Shown here in pieces: positions 17,919-26,093 of a stretch of DNA of 64,000 bases. The stretch spans positions 107,896-171,895 of the forward strand of contig NZ_KE384310.1 of NCBI RefSeq assembly GCF_000425125.1. Reading direction: 5' to 3'. The DNA is from Paenibacillus taiwanensis DSM 18679 (GTDB lineage: Bacteria > Bacillota > Bacilli > Paenibacillales > Paenibacillaceae). The position numbers and the translations under genes were made by a program. The notes beneath the pieces were generated by a model. It made no database searches, was not told where the DNA came from, and saw only the letters and a list, made by a program, of their open reading frames with translations. The stretch's first letter is position 1. Each line of letters opens with the position of its first letter.

Positions 17919-19160
17919 ATGGCACGTGTGTTAGTTGTCATGATGCCTGCGGAGGGACATGTGAATCCCTCCTTAGGCTTGGTTAAACAATTGGTGGATA
18001 GCGGAGAGGAAGTTATCTACGCTTGTACCGAGGAATTCCGTGCTCGTGTTGAACAGACGGGGGCACAATTTGTGACTTTCCATTTTGACAGGCAGGCTTT
18101 TTCGGATGACCCTGACTTGAAGCCCATTGAGTTTAAGCATCCGAACCAATTTATATATATGGTACTTAGAGGGCTTGTCCAGCGAATGGTTCCCCATGTG
18201 TTAGCGGCTGTTGAGCATGGCGAGTATGACTATATGATATACGACTCTTTAATGGGGTGGGGAGGACAGGTGGTTTCGGAAAGATTGGGCATACCCGCAG
18301 CATGCTCAATTGCTTCCTTTGCGTTTGCTGAACCGTTAGGATTAAGCAAAGAATCATATGAAGATACAGAGGAAATGAGGCAGCTTTATAAGGTGATCGT
18401 CGAGCTGTCTCAGCAGTTAGCTGCTGAATTTCAGGTAGCCGCTCCGCCAGTGGATGAAATCGTTAAGCATTTTGGGAAAATGAAAATTGTGTATACGAGC
18501 AAGTATTTCCAACCGCAAGTAGAAAAGCTGGATGACAGCTTTGTATTCACAGGTCCCTCCATCGTCCCTCGTGCAGATGCTCCAACATTTTCATTTGAAA
18601 CCTTCCGCGAACAGTATCCGCATACCGTTTACATTTCAATGGGCACTATTTTAAATAGAGACCTTAATTTCTACAAAGTATGTTTCTCGGCTTTTCGGGA
18701 TTTGCCGATTCAATTTATTTTATCTTCGGGCAAAGAAACCGATCTAACCTCTATCGCTGATCTTATTCCAGACAACTTTATAGTAAGACCCTACATCCCG
18801 CAATTAGAAGTGCTACAGCAGGTAGATGCATTTATTACCCATGCGGGCATGAACAGCACAAGTGAGGCTTTGTATTTTAATGTACCTTTAGTGACCGTTC
18901 CTTTAACCTCTGATCAGCCAATGGTGGCTAGACGAGTACAGGAACTTGGAGCAGGTGTAATTGTGGACAAGCGGGAGCTTACACCTGCGATCTTACAAGC
19001 TGCATTGCTAGAGGTGCTGCACAATCCGTCTTACAAGCAGCAGGCTCATGTAATAGGCGAAACGTTACGTCAAGCTGGCGGATACAAGCAGGCTGCAATC
19101 GAAGTCATCAATCGTATGGGCGGCACATACCATCAAACAGTCTCTTCCACTCAAAAATAG
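17919..19160 (+). CDS. MGT-type glycosyltransferase (macrolide/natural-product, GT1)
   Basis: A 413-aa UDP-sugar-dependent transferase of the GT1/MGT family (YjiC and macrolide glycosyltransferase type). The ATG at 17919 has GGAGGTGGAG at good spacing. The N-terminal Rossmann domain begins MARVLVVMMPAEGHVNPSLG, with the acceptor-side His in AEGHVNP. The C-terminal donor-binding signature reads FITHAGMNSTSEALYFNVP and PLTSDQPMVARRVQELGAG. Members inactivate macrolides or glycosylate flavonoid-like compounds; the acceptor is unknown. Between an MFS gene and a MarR gene, it suggests a modify-and-export resistance module. Confidence 0.92.
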   Translation: MARVLVVMMPAEGHVNPSLGLVKQLVDSGEEVIYACTEEFRARVEQTGAQFVTFHFDRQAFSDDPDLKPIEFKHPNQFIYMVLRGLVQRMVPHVLAAVEHGEYDYMIYDSLMGWGGQVVSERLGIPAACSIASFAFAEPLGLSKESYEDTEEMRQLYKVIVELSQQLAAEFQVAAPPVDEIVKHFGKMKIVYTSKYFQPQVEKLDDSFVFTGPSIVPRADAPTFSFETFREQYPHTVYISMGTILNRDLNFYKVCFSAFRDLPIQFILSSGKETDLTSIADLIPDNFIVRPYIPQLEVLQQVDAFITHAGMNSTSEALYFNVPLVTVPLTSDQPMVARRVQELGAGVIVDKRELTPAILQAALLEVLHNPSYKQQAHVIGETLRQAGGYKQAAIEVINRMGGTYHQTVSSTQK

Positions 19161-19203
19161 CTCCCATACCACTGCCATAAGCCATTTGGGCCGTAACCCT
19201 TCA

Positions 19204-19246
19204 TTGACACGATACCGGTTCATTCCTATAATGGTCGTAGCAACTA
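19204..19246 (+). promoter_or_regulatory. Consensus SigA promoter with the shared operator-like motif, MarR gene
   Basis: TTGACA (19204-19209), 17 bp, TATAAT (19227-19232), again a perfect consensus. GGTCGTAGCAACTA follows immediately (19233-19246), matching the element after the MFS promoter. Autoregulation by the MarR protein is the simplest reading. Confidence 0.85.
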
Positions 19247-19275
19247 CTTTAGGCTTATGAATTCGGGGGCTCACA

Positions 19276-19701
19276 TTGGAATTAGAAAAGTATATCGGTG
19301 TTATTGTCCATAGGGCAGATTTAAAACTAAACAATTATTATCAGAAAGTAGTAAATCCCTTTGATATTACCGTTGATCAATGGGAAATACTCGTTGTGTT
19401 ATGGGAACATGAAGGGATAACCCAGAAGGAACTTGCAGAACGATTGACTAAGGACCAAACGAACATTGCACGAATGCTATTTAAACTGGAGAAGAAGAGT
19501 TTTATTTATCGGGTCACACATGAGACGGATCGCAGATCCTTACGTGTGTATTTAACCGATAAAGGAAGAGACGTCAAAGAAGAGATTCTTGCGCCTTCTA
19601 TAGAAGCGTATCAGAAGACGATAGAAGGTTTGACGGAAGAAGAAGTAGAGACGTTTAGACGAATTCTCTCCGTCATGTATAACAACGTCAAAGATTTATA
19701 A
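19276..19701 (+). CDS. MarR-family transcription regulator
   Basis: A 141-aa dimeric winged-helix regulator. The TTG start at 19276 has GGGGG 6 nt upstream, and no later Met gives a complete family N-terminus. The wHTH spans residues ~33-100: ITVDQWEILVVLWEHEGITQ, KELAERLTKDQTNIARMLF (recognition helix) and the wing RVTHETDRRSLRVYLTDKG. It has its own consensus promoter inside the module. The shared motif at both promoters points to control of itself and of the MFS-glycosyltransferase operon. Confidence 0.92.
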   Translation: MELEKYIGVIVHRADLKLNNYYQKVVNPFDITVDQWEILVVLWEHEGITQKELAERLTKDQTNIARMLFKLEKKSFIYRVTHETDRRSLRVYLTDKGRDVKEEILAPSIEAYQKTIEGLTEEEVETFRRILSVMYNNVKDL

Positions 19702-19770
19702 GCGGAACACGAATGAAATGAGAACGATGGAGGCTGCGCTGCTCATCAGGTAATTTCTCTCATGACGTAG

Positions 19771-19850
19771 ATGTGCGCCCCTTGAGGCAGACCGTGTAAA
19801 GCCATCGATTTGGGATGGACTTGCGGGTGTGTCCCAAGGGGATTTTTGTT
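19771..19850. other. Structured non-coding segment
   Basis: CCCCTTG (19778-19784) can pair with CAAGGGG (19835-19841), enclosing a second CCATC/GATGG pairing, and a short T-run follows on the plus strand. It may be the terminator of the MarR gene or a small RNA. I do not recognise a known RNA family. The rest of 19702-19979 shows nothing else I can support. Confidence 0.35.
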
Positions 19851-19979
19851 GTGATCATAATGGTCGGCACAATGGAACGTCGGTCCGAAAAAGAAGCTCC
19901 ATGAAGGATAAAAGGAGAGCAGGAACTGTAGGCAAATGGGCACGGAAATTTGTCCATGCGTCTTACTGCATAACGTCCA

Positions 19980-20009
19980 TTGCGACTGTGCTGCTTATTC
20001 ACATATAAT
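19980..20009 (+). promoter_or_regulatory. Promoter of the siderophore-type esterase
   Basis: TTGCGA (19980-19985), 18 bp, TATAAT (20004-20009). The transcription start is expected near 20016, inside or beside the Fur box. Confidence 0.65.
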
Positions 20010-20019
20010 CATTAAATAG

Positions 20020-20034
20020 TGAGAATTATTTTCA
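20020..20034. promoter_or_regulatory. Fur box
   Basis: TGAGAATTATTTTCA matches the 7-1-7 Fur consensus TGATAATNATTATCA at 12 of the 14 specified positions. It overlaps the expected transcription start, so iron-dependent repression is predicted. Confidence 0.75.
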
Positions 20035-20054
20035 ATAGGTGGAGGCGTGCAAAT

Positions 20055-20912
20055 ATGCCTTGGGAAACAAGTGCCGAAGACGCACAGGGTGTTGAACATA
20101 TGAAGCGAGTGCCCGTGCAGATTTCACGCTCTGAGCAATGGTTTGCTCACTCACGAGCAGAGAATCGTAAGTATCATATTCAAGTAGCCGTGCCCGCGGA
20201 GGAGCCTCCTGCTACTGGTTATCCTGTTATTTATATGCTTGACGGCAACTCTGTATTTTGTACGATGGTGGAAACAGCAAGGTTGCAAGGTCGAAATCCG
20301 GATAAGAGCGGTGTGATCCCTGCCATTATAGTTGGTATTGGTTATGACACGGCAGAACCCTTTTCCCCAGAGCGTTACTGTGACTATACAATTGCCGGGA
20401 CGAGTCCTTACAACCTTAGAGCCGATGGGACGAAGCCGTATAAGGAAGGAGGAGCAGCAGCCTTTCTACGCTTTATTGCGGAAGAGTTGATGCCAAATAT
20501 TCAAGAGCGGTACCAAGTCGATGTCACAAGACAATCGATATTCGGGCATTCCCTAGGTGGTTTGTTTGTCCTATATGCGATGTTTGCAAAGCCAGGCTTG
20601 TTCGAAAATTATTTATCAGGCAGTCCATCTGTCCACTGGAACGAGGCAGAGTTCCTCGCGCACGAGCAGCAATTTACGACTGAACTGGCACAAAGCAAAC
20701 ATCACATTAGGTTATTGATTGGAGCAGGTGAGAATGAGAAAGGGCATTTTACAGGTCATATTGAAAAAGTAAATGCTTTTGCAGAGCGTCTAGCCGGTTT
20801 GTCGTATCCACACTTTCAGTTAGAGTTTAAACAATTTGAGGGGGAAGGGCATATTTCGGTGCTGCCCGTATTTATAAATCGCGCTATAAGGTTTGCTCTC
20901 AGACCCCAATAA
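20055..20912 (+). CDS. Alpha/beta-hydrolase, siderophore (trilactone) esterase-like
   Basis: A 285-aa putative esterase of the IroE/Fes/BesA group (COG2819). The ATG at 20055 has GGAGG 9 nt upstream. Landmarks are VIYMLDGNSVF, PAIIVGIGYDT, the nucleophile elbow SIFGHSLGGLFVLYAMF (Ser in GHSLG), and a C-terminal EGEGHISVLP providing the His. Such enzymes hydrolyse ferric catecholate siderophores (bacillibactin, enterobactin) in the cytosol to release iron. The Fur box over the promoter supports that role. No siderophore synthesis or uptake genes are nearby, so it may act on siderophores taken up by a system elsewhere. Confidence 0.85.
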   Translation: MPWETSAEDAQGVEHMKRVPVQISRSEQWFAHSRAENRKYHIQVAVPAEEPPATGYPVIYMLDGNSVFCTMVETARLQGRNPDKSGVIPAIIVGIGYDTAEPFSPERYCDYTIAGTSPYNLRADGTKPYKEGGAAAFLRFIAEELMPNIQERYQVDVTRQSIFGHSLGGLFVLYAMFAKPGLFENYLSGSPSVHWNEAEFLAHEQQFTTELAQSKHHIRLLIGAGENEKGHFTGHIEKVNAFAERLAGLSYPHFQLEFKQFEGEGHISVLPVFINRAIRFALRPQ

Positions 20913-20921
20913 TGTTCGCTA

Positions 20922-20957
20922 AGGTTAGAAGGACGCCTTCTCAGGACGTCCTCTAAC
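20922..20957. terminator. Inverted repeat between convergent genes
   Basis: Arms GGTTAGA / TCTAACC with an inner GGACG / CGTCC stem. No T-run follows, so terminator function is uncertain. Confidence 0.4.
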
Positions 20958-21089
20958 CGTTGCTCGGCTGTATGTGTACGCAGATGGTTAAAGCTTGCAG
21001 CATCTGCTCCATTGGTGCGCTTGAACAGTTAACCCCTGCTAAGCTTTAAATGGTAGCGCTTATCATTTGCTGTACGAAATAACAAGTTG

Positions 21090-22466
21090 TTAATGATGAG
21101 GCGTGCTTGCTGGGTTTGTATTAGCTGTATGTGGAATAGAGTGGTTTGTCATTTTGGAGTGATTTTGCACGACAAATCCATTGGCGGGCTGCCCCATCCA
21201 GACGTATACGAGCATCATGCTGAACAACATTACGCAGAAGTTTACAGCAACAAAGGTGTAGCGAAGCTTAGAGGCTTGCTTAAACTCAAAAAGAATTTTC
21301 GTGTCCTCTCGCCCGACGATTAAGAATATAAGAAGCAGCGTATGAACGACTGTGTGTCCTACGATCTCCGTGAAGCCAAACACGGTGGTGGTGGCCAGAA
21401 ACACCCCTGTTAGCAGCAGGGCTGTAAATCGATTCATAAGTCCGACGATAAACGCCCAAGCAAGCCCCATCTCGATAAAAGCACTAATCAACACAAAGTC
21501 CTCCACGGTAAAACCGAGCGTTGGCAGTCCATACTCGTGCATCAAAGAACAGGCAAGCTTGGCTAGTGTCATCTTCTCCATAGCTAGCCAGGCGAGGGAG
21601 AGTCCTGTACAAATGTAGAGCACAGGAATAGCCGTTCGAAACCATCTCGTGTCAGCTACAAACAAATAATACATAATGCCGAGATAGAACATGTAGTCCA
21701 ATGCATGAAATAGACCATAAGTCGTAAGCGCTTTAATATATAACGTCGTTAGAGCCGCCCCACTAACGAAGAGGGTCTTCCGATGCAGCAGCCCAAGGAT
21801 GGCCACCACGAGTACCGCATATACCCACCAATCATCGGATACTAGCGTTGGAGCGAGATAGGTTCCGGTAGACAACTGCAAGATAAGTCCAAGTCCTAGA
21901 CCGACCCGAAGGACAAGTTGTTGAAAGCGCTTTAAACTATTGAGTGAAGAATGCACCTTGCGAACGATACCGATACGATCAATTGACTCGTTAAAGATTG
22001 CAGTCAGGAGAAGCACTGCCACAGTAAAGCAAAGCCAGAACAAAAAAGTAGGGGTTATGACTTTGTTGATTGCTTGAGGCGTCCACTCTTGGTCGGTCGT
22101 AAACCATTTGACGTGCATGTAAAGCTTTTGCCACATTGGCAATCCTTGATACATTATCCTTACCTCCTTTGCATGCGCGAGACGTCGATATGCCCTCAAT
22201 TCCTCAGTATGGGATGCAAGAAATGGCTGCGTTTGCGTAATCTTGGGAGATGTAGGAATGCTCTCAACTTGGTGGATGTGCAAAAATATCAGGTAGGCAA
22301 TCATGATGAGGATACACATGGGACTGGAGAGTAAATGAGATGTTCCTTTGACTTTCGGTAAGTAGTCCGCAGAAAGAAGCAAGATCTTGTATGTAGGGAA
22401 GGTGGTGGACATTCGATAATTACGCAGTTGTACGTTCATAATCTTTAGCAATTTTTTAGTTTTCAT
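21090..22466 (-). CDS. Multi-pass membrane protein, DoxX-like C-terminal half
   Basis: A 458-aa integral membrane protein with about 9-10 hydrophobic segments. Residues ~255-380 resemble the DoxX/SURF4 layout (FVLISAFIEMGLAWAFIVGL, MNRFTALLLTGVFLATTTVF, then a His pair in GHTVVHTLLL). The soluble part before TM2 carries charged residues; the C-terminal tail is His-rich and probably outside. The ATG at 22466 has only a weak SD (GTGG), so a later Met (residue 11 or 19) may be the start. Two perfect TGTCGAA boxes lie 41-57 bp upstream. Function unknown; the DoxX resemblance suggests a redox or quinone link, which is not proven. Confidence 0.7.
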   Translation of the reverse strand: MKTKKLLKIMNVQLRNYRMSTTFPTYKILLLSADYLPKVKGTSHLLSSPMCILIMIAYLIFLHIHQVESIPTSPKITQTQPFLASHTEELRAYRRLAHAKEVRIMYQGLPMWQKLYMHVKWFTTDQEWTPQAINKVITPTFLFWLCFTVAVLLLTAIFNESIDRIGIVRKVHSSLNSLKRFQQLVLRVGLGLGLILQLSTGTYLAPTLVSDDWWVYAVLVVAILGLLHRKTLFVSGAALTTLYIKALTTYGLFHALDYMFYLGIMYYLFVADTRWFRTAIPVLYICTGLSLAWLAMEKMTLAKLACSLMHEYGLPTLGFTVEDFVLISAFIEMGLAWAFIVGLMNRFTALLLTGVFLATTTVFGFTEIVGHTVVHTLLLIFLIVGREDTKILFEFKQASKLRYTFVAVNFCVMLFSMMLVYVWMGQPANGFVVQNHSKMTNHSIPHTANTNPASTPHH

Positions 22467-22506
22467 TTATATTACCACAATTTTGCCAACATGCCAGTGA
22501 AAAATA

Positions 22507-22523
22507 TGTCGAAGTATGTCGAA
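22507..22523. promoter_or_regulatory. Tandem Spo0A (0A) boxes
   Basis: TGTCGAA occurs twice (22507-22513 and 22517-22523), both matching the 0A-box consensus exactly, on the same strand and 10 bp apart centre to centre, or about one helical turn. They lie just upstream of the divergent membrane-protein gene (minus strand). Confidence 0.65.
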
Positions 22524-23261
22524 TGTTAAAGATTTTCAACTATTTTTAAAAAACAGGTAAAAAAGACTATCCGTTGTTCCGACCTGTATATGGATGCAGC
22601 AAAAGTGTATGAATGCATGGAATACCTTCGTTGTGATGGGGAAGGACCCTGACTTTATTAGTATGAATTCAAAAGCGCATTAGAAGAAGTTGGCGAAGAT
22701 GAGTGAAGATGAGCCAACAGAAAGATGTGTCGGGTGGTATAGCTCTATACCTATAAGAGTCAGGATTACTGCTCACTGAGTTGCGGTCAGAAGCTGTACG
22801 AGTAGTGCTTATTACATATCTTACTCCCCCTACATCTGAGGCGTTAATAGAAAAAGCATTTCCACCTTGACCTGTGCTAGCTCTAGCCTACTATTTGACA
22901 TTACACGGTTAGAGCCTGCTTTGGTCCCCTCCTTATCAAAGCCTCTGCTTGGCGATTACCGTTTCTTTTTCCTGTTTTGGATTGCTTTAAAAATTTTCAA
23001 GTTAATGGCATTACTAGCCAATGCATTCCCGTGAACGGTTTTTGCTGTTGCGGATTGGTATATACTTATTTTTACCTACACGGTATTTAAATGTTTTTAC
23101 TTTAGATTGTTGCAGCATATGTGGGTCGTCTCCTTTACACAGACTGTTATGCGTGGCTGGCCTTGAACTTGTTTTATGGAGAATAGGGAGGAGCAATGAG
23201 GCTATGGTATAATACACGATATTAATCAAGTCACTTAATTTAGTTAGATGGAGGAACGTAC
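22524..23261. other. Gene-poor gap
   Basis: No convincing gene, RNA or mobile element in about 740 bp. Reading frames are short and broken and have no SD. Near the right end TGG-TATAAT (TATAAT about 23209-23214) is an extended -10 box suited to the 159-aa gene at 23262. Confidence 0.5.
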
Positions 23262-23741
23262 ATGCTCAGCTTTGAACAAAAATCGGCGATAGCGGATTCA
23301 TTTCCTGAATTGCAGCGTAAGCCAGTATCACTAGGGCGTATGAATTATCATTATGAGCAGAGTGTTTATGATAAAAAGACGGTTGTTTATCATTTGCATC
23401 CAAATGGTAACGGATTTGTATATGCGGGCCATATCAAGGGTTATGCTACAGATGACAAAGGCATGGTAAATATTCGTGATTTTAGCGCTGATGAATTGAG
23501 GACGCTGATCACACAATCGATCCACTCGTTGGCTGGTAAGCCATCAACACCAGCGGAACCCATTCAACAAGCAGCAGAGCAGTGGATGGATGCGGACAAG
23601 CATATGCTCACCCTAAGTTTTGAAGATGAAGACCAGATGTGGTACGTCTACGCAGGCTTAAATTTAGACACGGTTTTCGAAACGTACGAGGAAGCGATTG
23701 ATTATTTGCAGGAAGAAGGCTTTACACGAGTGAACAGTTAA
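23262..23741 (+). CDS. Conserved-looking hypothetical protein
   Basis: A 159-aa soluble protein with SD GGAGG 8 nt upstream of ATG and an extended -10 promoter about 50 bp before. It has no signal peptide or TM segment. Two similar-looking halves end in an acidic, aromatic region (MLTLSFEDEDQMWYVYAGLN, then TYEEAIDYLQEEGF). The order of strands and helices suggests a small alpha/beta fold. I do not recognise the family. Good codon pattern, SD and promoter support a real gene. Confidence 0.75.
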   Translation: MLSFEQKSAIADSFPELQRKPVSLGRMNYHYEQSVYDKKTVVYHLHPNGNGFVYAGHIKGYATDDKGMVNIRDFSADELRTLITQSIHSLAGKPSTPAEPIQQAAEQWMDADKHMLTLSFEDEDQMWYVYAGLNLDTVFETYEEAIDYLQEEGFTRVNS

Positions 23742-23842
23742 GTTGTTTCAGATCGAATTAAGGTTCTGTTAATCTTCCGTTTCGTACCCGATAAACTACG
23801 TCAGCTACACTTCTTATATACACAAAAAAGGAGTGATGATGT

Positions 23843-24865
23843 ATGAATAATCGATTTATGAAACGGAAGATCGTGCTTTTAAGTTTAATTTGTGCCCTAT
23901 CCGCCGGCTCCATGACAGTGTTTGCCGGAACGCCCGACCCCACGGTTTCCAATTCATCCGCAAAAGCGTCCGCCCAACAAATCAAAGCCGCTCCTAGCAA
24001 ACCAGCTTTATTTACGCCAGACCAACTGCCAAAGCTGCTGCTGCAAGAAAAATACGAGCGTATCTATACACAGCTTAGCACAGCCTTGCGTAAACAAATT
24101 TCGTTAAGTGAGTTTAAGAAAGTAGGGATTCCATTCCATAAAGGAGCGGGTTCTTACAAGCTGGTTTCTAAGCTGCCTGTGAATGATCTTAAAAGATATG
24201 CGTGGGTGAGCCGCAAAGGCGACAAAGGCGTAGAGGCTATCTTTGACAGCAAGCACATCATTCAAAGTATTTTGTTTAAGCCGCTGCAACAATACCCGCA
24301 AACGGATGCGTTGCGGACAAAAACGAAGTTCCAACTCCCCTTCCACGGCAACTGGTTTGCCTTTTGGGGTGGAACGAATGCGTTGGTTAACTATCATTAC
24401 GAGCATGAAACGCAGCGCTACGCCTACGACATCATCATAGAGAAGAACGGAAACAGCTATAAGGGTGACGTTTCAAAAAATGAAAGTTATTATGCGTTCG
24501 GTCAGCCGATTATAGCTGCTGCGGGGGGGGAAGTTGTAGCTGTTGTAAATGATATTGCGGACAATGTACCTGTAGGTAAAACGAACAGCGCGCAGCCTGC
24601 TGGCAACCATGTCATCATTGATCATGGCAACGGAGAATTCAGCTATTACGCCCATTTACAACAGGGTTCAGCGCTTGTTCAGGTGGGGGATATCGTGAAG
24701 GCTGGAGATGAGCTTGGCAAATGCGGCAATTCAGGCAACTCCACCGAGGCACATCTTCATTTCCAAGTGTCGGATGGAGCTGATCTGTTTACCTCCAAAT
24801 CAATCCGCGTACAATGGAAAGACGCAGATGACTACGTGCAAGGAACAACGATAAAAGCACCTTAA
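23843..24865 (+). CDS. Secreted M23 (LytM-type) peptidase
   Basis: A 340-aa exported protein. SD AAGGAG precedes the ATG and a signal peptide follows (MKRKIVLLSLICALSAGSMT, cut near VFAG). Residues ~55-140 form a DUF3887-like N-terminal helical/beta domain. The C-terminal M23 domain shows YHYEHETQRYAYDI (zinc His/Asp region), GGEVVAVVND, NHVIIDHGNGEFSYYAHL, VKAGDELGKCGNSGNS and AHLHFQ (zinc and catalytic His). M23 enzymes cut glycyl or peptide cross-links in peptidoglycan. A run of eight G (24523-24530) lies inside the catalytic-domain coding sequence. Monocistronic with terminator at 24882. Confidence 0.9.
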   Translation: MNNRFMKRKIVLLSLICALSAGSMTVFAGTPDPTVSNSSAKASAQQIKAAPSKPALFTPDQLPKLLLQEKYERIYTQLSTALRKQISLSEFKKVGIPFHKGAGSYKLVSKLPVNDLKRYAWVSRKGDKGVEAIFDSKHIIQSILFKPLQQYPQTDALRTKTKFQLPFHGNWFAFWGGTNALVNYHYEHETQRYAYDIIIEKNGNSYKGDVSKNESYYAFGQPIIAAAGGEVVAVVNDIADNVPVGKTNSAQPAGNHVIIDHGNGEFSYYAHLQQGSALVQVGDIVKAGDELGKCGNSGNSTEAHLHFQVSDGADLFTSKSIRVQWKDADDYVQGTTIKAP

Positions 24866-24881
24866 TTGGTTTTAGCAGCCG

Positions 24882-24924
24882 AACCTCCTGTGCCACAATT
24901 TGTGTGGTGCAGGAGGTTTTTTCA
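24882..24924 (+). terminator. Terminator of the M23 gene
   Basis: Stem starting AACCTCCTG with matching CAGGAGGTT, a near-complete inner helix, then TTTTTT. Confidence 0.88.
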
Positions 24925-25020
24925 TGAGCATGACATGTTATCGTCATGCTTGTTCGCTATTTTTCCAATTCGTTAGACGTAGCTCTTAGGCATATGTCTT
25001 AGTCAGATCTGTGCCCCGTC

Positions 25021-25079
25021 TTGAAAACAACATCCAGTATAGATATACTGGAAATAAATGATATGTACGGTAACGTACA
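25021..25079 (+). promoter_or_regulatory. TetR-operon promoter with two inverted repeats
   Basis: TTGAAA (25021-25026), 17 bp, TATACT (25044-25049). CCAGTATA-GA-TATACTGG (25034-25051) is a perfect 8-bp-arm inverted repeat covering the end of the spacer and the -10 box. A second one, TGTACG-gtaa-CGTACA (25064-25079), lies just downstream of the start of transcription. Both are good candidates for autorepression by the TetR protein. Confidence 0.75.
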
Positions 25080-25098
25080 GAAAAGGGTTAGGTTACAT

Positions 25099-25665
25099 AT
25101 GCCGAAAGTTATTGTGACAAAAGAGGAATGGATAGAGAAAGGAATCTGTTATTTTGCGGTAGGAGGAGCCGAAGCGCTGTTGATTGAGAAAATGGCAAGA
25201 GAGCTCGGATGCAGCAAAAGCAGCTTTTACTGGTACTTTGGTGATCGCGCGCAGTTTCTCAGGTGTATCGTTGACGAGTGGGTACGTCGAGCCACCTACG
25301 AGATTATGCAGTCTAGTTTGATGGAGCCAAGTGTGGATAATCGTATTAAAGTGGTGCTGACCTCGATGTTTTCCTTCCATTCAGGGCAGGATTTTGTGTA
25401 CTATTTGCGGAGATTGGGACAAGAGAACAGTCAATACGGTGAGTTGTTGGAACAGGTTGAACAGCAGCGAATTCACTTTATGACGTCTTTGCTGTTAGAG
25501 CGTGGCTATTCACTGGAACAAGCATCCTCGTTGGCGCTGGTCATCTACCATTTTTATTTGGGATGGTACGAGCGCAATAAGTATCTAGGGTCTGCTGCGG
25601 ATGTGGATCAACCTACTGCCCTAATGTGGAAATACGTGATTCAGACAGGAGGAGCAAACGAATGA
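25099..25665 (+). CDS. TetR-family transcription regulator
   Basis: A 188-aa regulator taken from ATG 25099 (MPKVIVTKEEW), which follows TTAGG; the longer frame starts inside the promoter. The HTH spans residues ~5-50: EKGICYFAVGGAEALLIEKM, ARELGCSKSSFYWYFGDRAQ and FLRCIVDEW. The rest is a helical ligand domain. It overlaps the following DUF3995 gene by 4 bp (ATGA), so the two are translationally coupled. It probably represses its own operon through the palindrome on the promoter. Confidence 0.9.
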   Translation: MPKVIVTKEEWIEKGICYFAVGGAEALLIEKMARELGCSKSSFYWYFGDRAQFLRCIVDEWVRRATYEIMQSSLMEPSVDNRIKVVLTSMFSFHSGQDFVYYLRRLGQENSQYGELLEQVEQQRIHFMTSLLLERGYSLEQASSLALVIYHFYLGWYERNKYLGSAADVDQPTALMWKYVIQTGGANE

Positions 25666-26081
25666 GTGCGGTGTTGTCATTGCTTGTAAGTTGTGTGCTG
25701 CTGGGATTAAGCGCTCTACACGTATATTGGATGTTGGGTGGGCGTTGGGGGAGCACGGCTGTCATCCCGACACGAGGAAATAAACCATTATTTAAGCCGA
25801 GAAAGATCGGGACGTTAGGGGTAGCATGGCTTCTTGCCTGTGCTGCTGTAATCATGATCGGTATGGGTGGCTTAACGCAGCCGCTGCTGCCCGATTGGGC
25901 GTATCAGTGTGGTGGGTGGGTAATCTTTAGTGTGTTCCTGCTGCGATCCATCGGGGAATTTCGGTGGGTGGGCTTCTTTAAAAAGGAAAAAGGGACCCCA
26001 TTTGCCGGATGGGATTCGGCGCTTTTCTCTCCATTATGCCTCCTGCTGGCCGCCGCGGTGTTTACCGTTTTGATGATGTAA
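25662..26081 (+). CDS. DUF3995 membrane protein
   Basis: A 139-aa protein with four TM segments (starts MSAVLSLLVSCVLLGLSALH). The ATGA overlap with the TetR stop and AGGAGGAG upstream fix the start at 25662. HVYWMLGGRWGSTAVIPT and the closing LRSIGEFRWVGFFK...GTPFAGWDSALFSPLCL are the DUF3995 hallmarks. The family is of unknown function and is often next to a TetR regulator. Here it is the only gene under that regulator besides the regulator itself, which makes it the likely effector, for example a small transport or stress membrane protein. Confidence 0.88.
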   Translation: MSAVLSLLVSCVLLGLSALHVYWMLGGRWGSTAVIPTRGNKPLFKPRKIGTLGVAWLLACAAVIMIGMGGLTQPLLPDWAYQCGGWVIFSVFLLRSIGEFRWVGFFKKEKGTPFAGWDSALFSPLCLLLAAAVFTVLMM

Positions 26082-26093
26082 TAAGGTGCGATA

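Noticed and set aside
21087-21323. 78-aa plus-strand frame at the 3' end of the membrane-protein gene
   Set aside because: Complement of the DoxX-like gene tail; no SD.
23014-23229. Short overlapping frames on both strands in the 22.5-23.3 kb gap
   Set aside because: No SD, no recognisable sequence, and they cross the likely promoter of the next gene.
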